A stretch of DNA of 64,000 nucleotides from Robertkochia flava (GCF_020166515.1 NZ_JAINZT010000007.1:389024-453023), one strand, 5' to 3'. Counted from the first letter of the stretch, positions 1 to 8,439 are shown. Notes: generated by a model not told the origin, from the sequence alone. Numbers and translations: made by a program.

Positions 1-746
1 TCAGAAAGGTCCACATTCATAATGTAGGTATCAAAAGAAGCCTTGGCAAAAGGCACTTTTTGCCGGTCACTTACCGTTTTAGCCTGTATGTCCTCGTAAA
101 AGTGGCCGTCCTTCAGGATAAGCTGCAGAACATTTGAGCCCTTTCCACTGACAAGCTCCCCGGTTTCAGATTTTATAACCTGGTTATTGAGTCCGCCTTT
201 GCTAAGTTTGTGGATGACCACCTTATCTAAAAGCTGATCGTTATCGCCATGTTTGTCGTTTACCTTGATATTGATATCGGTCTCGGGAATATTGTTAAAG
301 ATCCCTTCGGTAATGGCCAGTGCCGGTTTCGCCTGGGCAATATTTCGTCTTAGGTTATAGGATTTGAGCTCGGCTTCCGGGATCACATTGTTGGCGAAAA
401 AGAACGTTCCTATGCTGAGCGCGGTAATGAATATGATCAGGGATCGCATGGCCCTGAAAAGTGAAATGCCGGAAGCTTTCATCGCAGCGAATTCGTAGTT
501 CTCCGCCAGGCTTCCGAAAGTCATGATGCTTGCCAGCAAAACGGTTAGTGGCAGTACCATGGGGATCAGGTTGGGGGAATAGTAAAGTAAAAATTTTCCC
601 ACGATCAGCAGGTCGATGCCCTTCCCGGCCCATTCATCAATAAAGAACCAGATGGCCTGGAAAATAAAGATGAGCATCAGGATCACAAAGGAGCTGAGGA
701 AGTTGTAAAGGAACCTCGAAAGGATATAACGATCTAACGTATACAA
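1..746 (-). CDS. LptF/LptG family permease, N-terminal part (runs off the window)
   Basis: This is the first ~248 residues of an inner-membrane permease of the LptF/LptG (YjgP/YjgQ) family, which with LptB exports lipopolysaccharide. The reading frame is open from the window edge. The N-terminus (LYTLDRYILSRFLYNF) is typical of the family, followed by a hydrophobic helix, two further membrane segments by about residue 110, and the start of the periplasmic beta-jellyroll region. The only in-frame start upstream of the conserved N-terminus is TTG at 746-744, because the TAA of the preceding lolA-like gene lies in the same frame 3 bases upstream. LptF and LptG cannot be told apart from this part. 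The neighbouring LolA-like gene fits an envelope-lipid transport operon. Confidence 0.8.
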   Translation of the reverse strand, partial: MYTLDRYILSRFLYNFLSSFVILMLIFIFQAIWFFIDEWAGKGIDLLIVGKFLLYYSPNLIPMVLPLTVLLASIMTFGSLAENYEFAAMKASGISLFRAMRSLIIFITALSIGTFFFANNVIPEAELKSYNLRRNIAQAKPALAITEGIFNNIPETDINIKVNDKHGDNDQLLDKVVIHKLSKGGLNNQVIKSETGELVSGKGSNVLQLILKDGHFYEDIQAKTVSDRQKVPFAKASFDTYIMNVDLS

Positions 747-749
747 AGC

Positions 750-1394
750 TTAGTTGTTTATGATGTAATAGCCCATTTCCTCATATTTAGGGCGATCAAA
801 GGTAAATAAGCTTTTTGATATGGGTTGATCGGTTTTAAAAGAATTAACAGTAATGGTGGTCTTGGTGCCATTCTGTCCCACTTCGATCAGGTTGTAAATG
901 TGTTTGGTCTGGGTGTCGATTCCTAAAAGGATCTGTTTGATCTCGGAAGAGGAGTCGATGGGTACCAGTTCGATGTACTGGATATTCCTTCCCTTGATAT
1001 TCTGGGCGATGTCCCATTTGTAATTATATCCATCCTTGTAAAAAGTAAGCATCTTGGATGGGGTAATGGTGCCTTCGTCTTCCCCGTTAGTTCCTTCAAT
1101 GACCACTTCCTCATTTTCAGGGATAATGGTGTAGGTGTTGTTTCCGTCAAATATCTTGGTTGCTCCCAGGTAATTAAAGCGGTATTTATCTCCTTTGAGG
1201 GTTACATCTCCGCGGGTTTCCTGGTGAATGTTTTCCTGGGTATTATCCAGAACATATTTAAAATCAATGAAGATATTGTCATAGCCAGACACCTTTGCGT
1301 ATACCTCGTCAAGCAAGGTTTTCGCCTTACTGTCACTTTGAGCGTTCAGGTTGGCGGTCAGGGCGATCAGCAATACAAAGACAATTTTTCTCAT
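750..1394 (-). CDS. LolA-like outer-membrane lipoprotein carrier protein
   Basis: A periplasmic LolA-fold protein of about 214 residues, expected to ferry lipoproteins or lipids to the outer membrane. The N-terminus from the internal ATG (MRKIVFVLLIALTANLNAQ) is a clean signal peptide ending at an A-Q site. The mature part shows the LolA pattern of alternating beta strands (DFKYVLDN, GDVTLKGDKYRFNY, TKIFDGNNTYTIIPE). A start 21 bases further upstream (1415) would overlap the end of ftsK by 17 bases. The start at 1394 sits 4 bases after the ftsK stop, so I prefer it. The stop is 3 bases before the start of the LptF/G-type permease, implying co-transcription. Confidence 0.85.
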   Translation of the reverse strand: MRKIVFVLLIALTANLNAQSDSKAKTLLDEVYAKVSGYDNIFIDFKYVLDNTQENIHQETRGDVTLKGDKYRFNYLGATKIFDGNNTYTIIPENEEVVIEGTNGEDEGTITPSKMLTFYKDGYNYKWDIAQNIKGRNIQYIELVPIDSSSEIKQILLGIDTQTKHIYNLIEVGQNGTKTTITVNSFKTDQPISKSLFTFDRPKYEEMGYYIINN

Positions 1395-1398
1395 AATA

Positions 1399-3822
1399 TC
1401 AGTTGTTGTTTTCATTATTCAGTAATTCATCCAGGGCTATGATATCCTGTATCAGTACCTGGCGGGCTTTTGACCCTTCGAAAGGCCCCACGATTCCTGC
1501 GGCTTCGAGTTGATCGATGATGCGTCCGGCCCGGTTGTATCCGAGTTTTAACTTACGCTGCAGCAAAGAGGCCGAGCCCTGCTGGGCCGACACGATCACT
1601 TCTGCTGCCTCCCGGAAGAGCGCATCCCGCTCCGAGACATCTATATCAAGTCCTGTGCCAGAGTCTTCCCCTACATACTCCGGAAGCAGATGGGCTTCAG
1701 GATAGGCGCGCTGCCCACCGATATAGTCTGTGATCCTGGCCACTTCCGGGGTGTCTACAAAGGCACATTGTAAGCGGGTCAGGTCGTTCCCCTGCGTGAA
1801 GAGCATATCTCCACGGCCAATAAGCTGGTCGGCTCCGGGGGAGTCCAGAATGGTCCTTGAATCGATCTTAGAGGTTACCCTGAAGGCAACCCGGGCCGGG
1901 AAGTTGGCTTTGATGATACCGGTGATCACATTCACCGACGGACGCTGGGTAGCGATGATCAGGTGGATACCGACAGCCCTTGCCAGCTGAGCCAGACGGG
2001 CAATTGGGGTCTCTACTTCTTTTCCTGCAGTCATAATGAGGTCTGCAAACTCATCGATAACCAGAACAATATACGGCAGGAACTGGTGACCGTCATTGGG
2101 GTTCAGCTTACGCTCCTTGAATTTTTCATTGTACTCCCTGATGTTTCTTACCATCGCATTTTTGAGCAATTCATAGCGATTGTCCATTTCAATACAGAGG
2201 GAGTTCAGGGTGTTAATTACCTTGGTGTTGTCAGTGATAATAGCCTCTTCGCTATCCGGTAATTTTGCCAGGAAGTGACGTTCTATTTTATTAAAAAGGG
2301 TGAGTTCTACTTTTTTAGGGTCTACAAGTACGAACTTCACCTCTGCCGGATGTTTCTTATACAGCAGGGAGGTAAGAATAGCATTAAGACCAACCGATTT
2401 ACCCTGTCCGGTGGCTCCTGCCATAAGAAGGTGAGGCATTTTCGCCAAATCAACCACAAAGGTTTCATTGCTGATGGTCTTACCAAAGGCAATGGGAAGT
2501 TCCATCTCTGCGTTCTGAAATTTTTTGGAGGCGATAACCGAACGCATGGATACCACTGCCGATTTTTTATTGGGCACCTCGATCCCTATAGTACCTTTAC
2601 CTGGGATAGGCGCAATGATACGGATGCCGAGTGCCGAAAGGGACAGGGCGATATCGTCTTCCAGGTTTTTGATCTTGGAGATCCTGATCCCGGCAGCGGG
2701 TACGATCTCGTACAGGGTAACGGTAGGACCTATGGTGGCCTTGATCTGGGAAATCTCGATCTTATAGTTCTTGAGCGTATCTACGATACGGTCTTTATTT
2801 TCTTCCAGTTCTTTCTGGTCAATGGTAATACTGCCCGCTCCGTAGTCCTTAAGCAGGTCAAGGGGTGGGAACTTATAATTGCTAAGGTTTAGTTTCGGGT
2901 CAAATTCCCCGAAATCGCTAACCAGTTTATCAGCAAGAATTTCAGTTTCCTCCTTCTCTTCGCGGATACTTTCCACTTCCATCTTTATTCCGCCTTCTTC
3001 TTCTGATCCTGGGGAGGGTATTTCCGGCTCTGCAGAGGTCTTCACCTCAAAAGACCTTTCAATATCCAGGTCATTGGGCGATGGTGTTTCCTCCTCCTCC
3101 GAAGCGGTAAAGCGGATCTCTGCCGGCTCTTCTTCAAAGGAATCCGGAGCGTTTGTTTGCTCTACGCTGGTTTCTTCCTTTTCTTCCGGTTGGGACCGGA
3201 GCGAACTCAGGCTCGATTCTATTTCGTCTTTAGTGCTGCGGAATGCCAGTACGATCTTTTCGGGAGTCAGTTTCAGTCGAAGTACGGAATAACTGATCAA
3301 TACGAAGATCAAAACCAGGCTGATCCCGATATTTCCGATGTAGTCTTTGAGGAAATCATTCATTTCAAACCCTACAGTACCTCCTAATAAGGGGGCACTG
3401 TTGGCGAAAAAGCCCATCAGAACAGACATCCAGATCATGATAACAAACCCCCAGAACCAACGGTTAAGTAGTTTACGCGTGCCGATATTGAGAAAGAGGT
3501 AAAGTCCGGTTTGGAAGACCAGGATCAAAAAGATAAAAGAAGCTACCCCGAAGCCTTTAAAAATGAAAAGGTGACTGATGGCTGCACCAAATTTATTAAG
3601 CCAGTTGCGGGCTTCCAACTCCCTGTTGGCGAATTCGCTGATCAGGCTCTGATCGGACTGCCAGGAGGAAAAAAAAGAAACAAAGGCAATAAAGCACCCG
3701 ATGCTGAGCAACATCAACAGGCTACCCAATATGATCTTTTGTTGATGCGCAAGTTGAAATTTGGGTAGGTTGTTGCCTGAAGAACTTTTATTTTTTCTAT
3801 TCTTTTTACGGGCCATCAGCAT
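1399..3822 (-). CDS. ftsK: DNA translocase FtsK
   Basis: Septal DNA pump of 807 residues that moves chromosome ends across the closing division site and helps XerCD resolve dimers. Four membrane helices lie between about residues 28 and 182. A Glu/Pro/Ser-rich linker runs from about 200 to 300. The RecA-like motor follows, with Walker A GATGQGKS at 469-476 and Walker B IVLVIDE at 585-591. The C-terminal gamma winged helix (about 735-795, ending near GYNRAGRIIDQLEAAGIVG) reads KOPS sequences. The linker is short compared with E. coli FtsK, as is usual in Bacteroidota. The start could also be two codons downstream (MARKKNRK). The lolA-like gene follows at 4 bases. Confidence 0.95.
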   Translation of the reverse strand: MLMARKKNRKNKSSSGNNLPKFQLAHQQKIILGSLLMLLSIGCFIAFVSFFSSWQSDQSLISEFANRELEARNWLNKFGAAISHLFIFKGFGVASFIFLILVFQTGLYLFLNIGTRKLLNRWFWGFVIMIWMSVLMGFFANSAPLLGGTVGFEMNDFLKDYIGNIGISLVLIFVLISYSVLRLKLTPEKIVLAFRSTKDEIESSLSSLRSQPEEKEETSVEQTNAPDSFEEEPAEIRFTASEEEETPSPNDLDIERSFEVKTSAEPEIPSPGSEEEGGIKMEVESIREEKEETEILADKLVSDFGEFDPKLNLSNYKFPPLDLLKDYGAGSITIDQKELEENKDRIVDTLKNYKIEISQIKATIGPTVTLYEIVPAAGIRISKIKNLEDDIALSLSALGIRIIAPIPGKGTIGIEVPNKKSAVVSMRSVIASKKFQNAEMELPIAFGKTISNETFVVDLAKMPHLLMAGATGQGKSVGLNAILTSLLYKKHPAEVKFVLVDPKKVELTLFNKIERHFLAKLPDSEEAIITDNTKVINTLNSLCIEMDNRYELLKNAMVRNIREYNEKFKERKLNPNDGHQFLPYIVLVIDEFADLIMTAGKEVETPIARLAQLARAVGIHLIIATQRPSVNVITGIIKANFPARVAFRVTSKIDSRTILDSPGADQLIGRGDMLFTQGNDLTRLQCAFVDTPEVARITDYIGGQRAYPEAHLLPEYVGEDSGTGLDIDVSERDALFREAAEVIVSAQQGSASLLQRKLKLGYNRAGRIIDQLEAAGIVGPFEGSKARQVLIQDIIALDELLNNENNN

Positions 3823-3877
3823 TGTTAGGTTTAAAACAAAAGTACAAATTACAAACGTACGTTTTGAACTTCAGTTT

Positions 3878-4237
3878 TTAAAATATTTTAGGAATGTAAA
3901 TCAACAAACCTACCAATACGGCTCCAAAAGCGGTGATAAAAACGGCCCCTGCTGCGATGTCTTTAATAAACCCGATTTTGCGGTGTTTTCCCGGGTGGAT
4001 GAAATCTGCGGTTTTTTCTACCGCTGTGTTCAGGCCTTCTGCGGTCATTACCGTCGTGATGCTTAAAATTTGAAGACACCATTCTGTAGTGTTAAGCTCA
4101 AATAAAAAACCCAGAATGGTCATTATTACGGCAATACCGGCCTGAACCTGTATGCTCGGCTCGCTTTTAAGTAAAAGATATGCCCCTTTAGAGGCATATC
4201 CTATACTTCGAATGCGTTTTCTAACGAAGTCATTCAT
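3878..4237 (-). CDS. dgkA: diacylglycerol kinase / undecaprenol kinase (DgkA family)
   Basis: Small integral membrane kinase of 119 residues, the usual size for the family. It phosphorylates diacylglycerol or undecaprenol at the inner membrane and so recycles lipid carriers. Three membrane helices are visible at about 32-48, 52-68 and 93-114. The catalytic signature is E67-x-x-N70-T-A-x-E74-x-x-x-D78. Whether it prefers diacylglycerol or undecaprenol cannot be read from the sequence. It starts 3 bases after the tpx stop and is probably read together with tpx. Confidence 0.9.
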   Translation of the reverse strand: MNDFVRKRIRSIGYASKGAYLLLKSEPSIQVQAGIAVIMTILGFLFELNTTEWCLQILSITTVMTAEGLNTAVEKTADFIHPGKHRKIGFIKDIAAGAVFITAFGAVLVGLLIYIPKIF

Positions 4238-4240
4238 GAC

Positions 4241-4738
4241 CTAGATCACTGACAAAGCTGCTTCGTAATCTGGTTCATCAACGATTTCCGGTACCTGTTG
4301 TGCATGCTTCACAACACCATTCTCATCAATTACCACTACTGCACGACTGTGCAGGCCTTCCAGGGGGCCGTCTGTAAAACTGAGTCCATAGGTCCTTCCG
4401 AAGTTTCCATCCCGTATGTCAGACAGGTTGATCACATTATCCAGGCCTTCTGCTCCGCAAAACCTGGCCTGCGCAAAAGGGGTGTCGCGGGAGATACAAA
4501 GTACTTTTGTATTCTCGAGAGAAGAAGCCTTTTCGTTAAAGGTGCGCACGCTTTGTGCACATGTGCCGGTATCAATACTGGGAAAAATATTCAGGACGAC
4601 CTTATTTCCCTTGAAATCCGACAGGGATCTGGTAGACAGATCTGATGCCACTAAGGTGAAATCCGGGGCAGCGCTTCCCACTTTTGGGAGGTTTCCGGAG
4701 GTGTGAATTTCATTTCCTTTTAAAGTTACTGTTGCCAT
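4241..4738 (-). CDS. tpx: thiol peroxidase Tpx
   Basis: Atypical 2-Cys peroxiredoxin of 165 residues that reduces hydrogen and lipid peroxides using thioredoxin. The peroxidatic cysteine is C60 in the context DTGTCAQSVRTFN and the resolving cysteine is C94 in RFCGAEG, matching the C61/C95 spacing of E. coli Tpx. No signal peptide is present, so it is cytoplasmic. The following gene is dgkA, 3 bases away. A perfect inverted repeat lies 11 bases upstream of the start and may be an operator (see 4749-4768). Confidence 0.95.
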   Translation of the reverse strand: MATVTLKGNEIHTSGNLPKVGSAAPDFTLVASDLSTRSLSDFKGNKVVLNIFPSIDTGTCAQSVRTFNEKASSLENTKVLCISRDTPFAQARFCGAEGLDNVINLSDIRDGNFGRTYGLSFTDGPLEGLHSRAVVVIDENGVVKHAQQVPEIVDEPDYEAALSVI

Positions 4739-4748
4739 AGGATTGATA

Positions 4749-4768
4749 TTTTTACCTAAAGGTAAAAA
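4749..4768. promoter_or_regulatory. perfect inverted repeat just upstream of tpx
   Basis: The arms are TTTTTACCT and AGGTAAAAA with a 2-base centre, 11 bases before the tpx start codon. The symmetry and position suggest a transcription-factor operator or a short 5'UTR hairpin. No T-run or GC-rich stem makes it a terminator. Which regulator would bind is unknown. Confidence 0.4.
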
Positions 4769-4896
4769 AAGTTAAGCGGTTATAGGGTGATGCGGTTATA
4801 CGGTTTTAATATAAAAGATAATTATAGAAAATATCCCGTATTTATTATAATTAATAAAGCCTGGTACATAAAGATAGAAAGGTAAGGCAGAAGGGT

Positions 4897-5208
4897 ATGG
4901 TATTGTCCCGGAAGGTTTTTCATTTAACCGAGGGACTTCCAAAGGGAAGCAGTTTTGTTTTGAAACAGCAATTACATAAGACTGCTCTTTCTGTACCTTC
5001 CAATATTGCAGAAGGGGCAGGTTGTACCCCGAGAAAAGAATTGTTGAGATTACTGGATATTGCGAATGGATCCTTGACTGAGCTTGAAACTCAACTTATA
5101 CTGGTAAGAAATTTAAAGTGCGAGGATACCTCAGGTTTAACAGAAGGGGATATAACCATTATCAGAAAGATGCTGCATAAATTTAAACGTTCGATCCGCA
5201 GCAGATAA
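4897..5208 (+). CDS. four-helix bundle protein (S23/IVS-like), N-terminally shortened
   Basis: Homologue of the four-helix-bundle proteins first seen as 23S rRNA intervening-sequence proteins; the function is unknown. The core motif SVPSNIAEGAG is present, followed by the typical SLTELETQLILVRNL helix. From this ATG the protein is 103 residues and lacks the first ~15 residues of the family. The family's N-terminal motif (consensus near L-K-V-W-Q-K) is still readable in the same frame just upstream as RKVRQKG (codons at 4876-4896), but no start codon lies between it and the in-frame TAA at 4855. The gene therefore looks truncated or recently damaged. It is a lone plus-strand gene between two minus-strand operons. 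Confidence 0.75.
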   Translation: MVLSRKVFHLTEGLPKGSSFVLKQQLHKTALSVPSNIAEGAGCTPRKELLRLLDIANGSLTELETQLILVRNLKCEDTSGLTEGDITIIRKMLHKFKRSIRSR

Positions 5209-5260
5209 AAATGTAAATAATACGATGTGTCACCGTATCGCAGCTTCATCGAATAACTAA

Positions 5261-5287
5261 AAAACCCTCCTGAAAAGGAGGGTTTTT
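5261..5287. terminator. bidirectional intrinsic terminator
   Basis: The stem arms AAAACCCTCCT and AGGAGGGTTTT flank a short loop, with a T-run on the plus strand and an A-run that becomes a T-run on the minus strand. It lies between the convergent four-helix-bundle gene and the redox operon, so it can serve both. Confidence 0.85.
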
Positions 5288-5320
5288 GTTAGCAATTTTT
5301 TCCCATTTTCACGGGTTCTG

Positions 5321-5584
5321 TTACTCCTTGTCTATGGAGCCCAGAACACGTTGCATGAAGGCGTTAACCGCCTTCTTCTGGTCCATTCCTTCTTCGCGGA
5401 TCATTTTATGTACCTCCAGCGCCCCGTACATATTGGAGAGTAACTCTCCGATAACGTCGAGTTCCTCATCCTTCAGGGAAGGTACTTCCGTGATGGCCTC
5501 GAGGGTCTCTATGGCTTCCAGTACATAGTCCTGATCGTTTTCGGCGATGAAGCCCGTAAGTTGCTTAATTACTGGTAATTTCAT
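5321..5584 (-). CDS. DUF6952 family protein
   Basis: Small acidic all-helical protein of 87 residues that I recognise as the Bacteroidota family DUF6952; no function is known. Conserved pieces are MKLPVIKQLTGFI at the start and PSLKDEELDVIGELLSNMYG in the middle. No signal peptide, membrane segment or cysteine is present, so it is not itself a thiol redox enzyme. Its first 20 bases overlap the thioredoxin-family gene. Together with the peroxiredoxin gene upstream this indicates a three-gene operon and a likely accessory or regulatory role in peroxide reduction, which is inference from position only. Confidence 0.8.
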   Translation of the reverse strand: MKLPVIKQLTGFIAENDQDYVLEAIETLEAITEVPSLKDEELDVIGELLSNMYGALEVHKMIREEGMDQKKAVNAFMQRVLGSIDKE

Positions 5585-5879
5585 CTATAAGCGATTTTAG
5601 GACCTCGGTCTTATTGGTCTGAACCTGGCTGGTAACCTTCCCGTTTTTAAAAGCAGCAAAAGTAGGCAGGTTGTCTACCTTGGCCAGTTTTCGGGATTCG
5701 GGATATTTCTCGGCATCAGCGATCACAAACAAGGTGTTTTCGTGATCCCGGGAGAATTTCTTGAACTTAGGTTTCATGATACGGCAGTTTCCGCACCATC
5801 CGGCAGAGTACTGCACCACCACGTTCTGGTTCCCTTCGATAAGTTCAGACAGGTTATCCTTTTCTAGTTCCAGCAACAT
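5565..5879 (-). CDS. thioredoxin family protein
   Basis: Single-domain thioredoxin fold of 104 residues. The active site is W28-C29-G-N-C32, a variant of the usual CGPC in which Pro is replaced by Asn, which should shift its redox potential. The cis-Pro of the fold is seen in DNLPTFAAF. No signal peptide is present. It sits 6 bases after the peroxiredoxin stop and overlaps the DUF6952 gene, so it is the probable electron donor for that peroxiredoxin. Confidence 0.9.
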   Translation of the reverse strand: MLLELEKDNLSELIEGNQNVVVQYSAGWCGNCRIMKPKFKKFSRDHENTLFVIADAEKYPESRKLAKVDNLPTFAAFKNGKVTSQVQTNKTEVLKSLIDEITSN

Positions 5880-5885
5880 AACTTC

Positions 5886-6524
5886 TTAGTTTAAGCTTAG
5901 GTATTCTGCTACCCCGGTTCTGTCGGCAGTCATAGCCTGCTTTCCTTCTTCCCAGTTGGCAGGACATACTTCTCCGTTCTTCTGTACGTGAGCGTAAGCG
6001 TCAATAAGTCTCAGGAATTCATTCACATTTCTTCCAACAGGCATGTGGTTAACTCCTTCGTGGAAAACGGTTCCTTCCTCATCGATCAGGTAGGTTGCTC
6101 TATAGGTTACATTATCGCCTTCAAGCATATAAGTTCCGGTTTCCTCGTTATAGGTCTCGGTCTGAGCGTCAAGGATTCCTAGGATATTAGCAAGGTTTCT
6201 GTTACTGTCGGCAAGCAGCGGGTAGGTTACTCCTTCGATTCCGCCGTCGTCTTTTTTGGTGTTTAACCAGGCAAAGTGTACCTCTGCAGTATCACAAGAA
6301 GCACCGATTACCACGGTATTTCTTTTTTCGAATTCTTCCAGTGCAGCCTGAAAAGCGTGAAGCTCAGTCGGGCAAACAAAAGTGAAGTCTTTTGGATACC
6401 AGAACAGCAAAACTTTCTTGTTGTTCTTTTTGGCTTCTTCCAGGACATTGATCTGGAAAGTGTCGCCCATTTCATTCATAGCATTCACGGCTACATTTGG
6501 GAATTTCTTACCTACTAGGGTCAT
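5886..6524 (-). CDS. peroxiredoxin (typical 2-Cys, AhpC/Prx1 type)
   Basis: Cytoplasmic thiol peroxidase of 212 residues. The peroxidatic cysteine is C51 in FTFVCPTELHAF and the resolving cysteine is C187 in GEVCPANW, which marks a typical 2-Cys enzyme of the AhpC/Prx1 branch. It reduces hydrogen peroxide and organic peroxides with electrons from a thioredoxin-like partner. The next gene (CGNC thioredoxin) is the obvious candidate because no ahpF is nearby. It is the first gene of the redox operon. Confidence 0.93.
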   Translation of the reverse strand: MTLVGKKFPNVAVNAMNEMGDTFQINVLEEAKKNNKKVLLFWYPKDFTFVCPTELHAFQAALEEFEKRNTVVIGASCDTAEVHFAWLNTKKDDGGIEGVTYPLLADSNRNLANILGILDAQTETYNEETGTYMLEGDNVTYRATYLIDEEGTVFHEGVNHMPVGRNVNEFLRLIDAYAHVQKNGEVCPANWEEGKQAMTADRTGVAEYLSLN

Positions 6525-6558
6525 ATAGTTTAATTTTTGATTTGTTAAACAACGGTGG

Positions 6559-6566
6559 CAAAAATA
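6559..6566 (-). promoter_or_regulatory. possible -7 box of the peroxiredoxin operon
   Basis: On the minus strand this reads TATTTTTG, matching the Bacteroidota -7 consensus TAnnTTTG, 35 bases upstream of the peroxiredoxin start. No TTG lies at the expected -33 distance, so support is weak. Confidence 0.25.
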
Positions 6567-6731
6567 CTACTATATCCGGCAAAATCCCGGGAGTCAGAAT
6601 TGTATTCTCCTATGGAAGAATAAGCGATGAAAATCGGCCCCTTATTCGGAGTGTAATATTGCGAATCTAAAAAATAAAGCCGGGCATTTTTAAGGACCCG
6701 GCAAATATTCTGTTAATATTAAAGTGGAGAT

Positions 6732-8192
6732 TTATTTTCCGGCGAGGCGCTTAATTTTGATGTTAAGTGCGGCATAGGTGAGTGTCATGAACGGACTGAG
6801 GTAATTGAAGAAAGCATAACCTATATAAGCTGTGGTATCTACCCCTAAAACTCCGCTTTGGTAAGCTCCACAGGTATTCCATGGTACCAGCACAGAAGTT
6901 ACCGTTCCTGAATCTTCAAGGGTACGACTGAGATTTTCCGGAGCGAGGCCTTTATCGGCATACGCCTTGGCGTACATTTTTCCAGGCACCACAATGGCCA
7001 GGTATTGATCTGAAGCGGTAACATTAATGGCGAGACAACTGGCAACGGTACTGGCGAACAACCCGAATACGGAATTGAAAGCTTTGAGAAGCGCTCCGCT
7101 TATTCGAGACAGGGCGCCAATGGCGTCCATGATACCTCCAAAAACCATGGCACAGATAATGAGCCAGATGGTACCCAGCATCCCGTACATTCCCCCGGAG
7201 GAGAAAAGATCGTTGAGCTTGTCATTACTGGTCTCTACCGCCGTTTCTACTGTAATGGCGTCCATAACACCCCGGTAAGCAGAAATAACATTGAGTTCTG
7301 TGGCACCGGTAATACCCATCACCACTTCGGGCTGAAAAATAATAGCGAAAACAGCACCGAGCAGGGTTCCGATAAGCAGGGCAACCAGGGGAGAGGTTTT
7401 TTTGACGATCATAAAGATCACCGCAGCCGGTACGAGGAAGAGCACAGGGCTGATATAAAATGATTCTTCAATGGCGCTTAGGAGGTTACTGGTATCCGGG
7501 GCAGAGGTGGTTTCCAGGTTGAGTCCGATAATGGTGAATATAACAAGGGTAATGATTATCGTAGGAACGGTAGTCAGTGCCATATAGCGAATATGGGTAA
7601 ACAGGTCGGTTCCGGCCATGGCAGGGGCCAGGTTGGTGGTGTCGCTCAGGGGCGACATCTTATCCCCGAAATACGCTCCGGAGATCACGGCTCCGGCGGT
7701 CATTCCGGGAGTAATGCCCAGGGCATCCCCAATACCGACCAAAGCGATACCTACAGTAGCAGAGGTGGTCCAACTGGATCCGGTAGCAATCGAGATCACC
7801 GCACAGATGATCACGCTGGCCGAAAGAAAAAAGGTTGGATTCAGGATCTGTAACCCGTAATAGATCATGGAAGGGATCACTCCGCTTATAAGCCAGGTTC
7901 CAGCTAAAGACCCCACAAATAAGAGGATGAGCAGGGCACCGGAAGTAGATTTCACATTTTTCGCCACTTCTTCAAGCATGTCATCCATGCTTACCTTGTT
8001 TCTCAGTCCCACCATGGCGGCAACCGCCCCACCGAGTAACAGGATAAACTGGTTGGACCCGCTCAGGGCTTCATCTCCATAAACATAAACGTTAAAGGCC
8101 AGCATGGCAACCAAAACAAAAACCGGGAACAGGGCCTCCCAAATATTCAATTCTTTATTCTGATGGATCTTGGTGTCTTCCATGAAATTCAA
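6732..8192 (-). CDS. nhaC: NhaC family Na+/H+ antiporter
   Basis: Polytopic inner-membrane antiporter of 486 residues with about 11-12 hydrophobic helices, expected to exchange sodium ions for protons. Family-typical stretches include SSWTTSATVGIALVGIG, GAYFGDKMSPLSDTTNLAP and VPWNTCGAYQSGVLGV. The second of these contains the conserved acidic and polar transport residues. The start could also be the ATG four codons in. It is monocistronic, 207 bases downstream of the redox operon promoter region. A substrate other than sodium (for example a small organic anion, as in some NhaC relatives) cannot be excluded. Confidence 0.88.
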   Translation of the reverse strand: MNFMEDTKIHQNKELNIWEALFPVFVLVAMLAFNVYVYGDEALSGSNQFILLLGGAVAAMVGLRNKVSMDDMLEEVAKNVKSTSGALLILLFVGSLAGTWLISGVIPSMIYYGLQILNPTFFLSASVIICAVISIATGSSWTTSATVGIALVGIGDALGITPGMTAGAVISGAYFGDKMSPLSDTTNLAPAMAGTDLFTHIRYMALTTVPTIIITLVIFTIIGLNLETTSAPDTSNLLSAIEESFYISPVLFLVPAAVIFMIVKKTSPLVALLIGTLLGAVFAIIFQPEVVMGITGATELNVISAYRGVMDAITVETAVETSNDKLNDLFSSGGMYGMLGTIWLIICAMVFGGIMDAIGALSRISGALLKAFNSVFGLFASTVASCLAINVTASDQYLAIVVPGKMYAKAYADKGLAPENLSRTLEDSGTVTSVLVPWNTCGAYQSGVLGVDTTAYIGYAFFNYLSPFMTLTYAALNIKIKRLAGK

Positions 8193-8233
8193 GGTGAGAT
8201 TTGTCGGTTCAAAAATTTAAAACGACCGTAATG

Positions 8234-8410
8234 TTACGATTTTAACCCTTTGTGTGCAAATCCAATTTCCGGAGCCCTGATTTCAAGGTGTTCTTTAGCC
8301 TCCTTCAGGAAGCAGGATGCGAATACTGCGGTTAACAGCCGGTATTTGTCTACCTCATCCGTAAAATCCTTTATTTTGTCCTTTCTTATTGTGGGTGCTT
8401 GTAAAATCTC
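8234..8410 (-). pseudogene. coding-like 58-codon frame without a start codon
   Basis: On the minus strand an open frame runs from just after a TAG (8413-8411) to a TAA at 8236-8234. It has a protein-like composition, with pieces such as KDFTDEVDKYRLLTAVFAS and FLKEAKEHLEIRAPEIGFA. It has no ATG, GTG or TTG, only ATT and ATA codons, so it is either the remains of a gene or a small gene with an unusual start. I do not recognise the sequence. It lies between nhaC and the decarboxylase gene and overlaps the latter's proposed promoter. Confidence 0.3.
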
Positions 8411-8419
8411 CTACATTTA
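8389..8419 (+). promoter_or_regulatory. Bacteroidota-type promoter for the UDP-glucuronate decarboxylase gene
   Basis: TTG at 8389-8391 and TACATTTA at 8412-8419 are separated by 20 bases. This resembles the TTG / TAnnTTTG (-33/-7) promoter of Bacteroidota with one mismatch at the last base. Transcription would start near 8425, about 15 bases before the ATG. Confidence 0.4.
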
Positions 8420-8439
8420 ATTTCATATAATTCAAGAAA

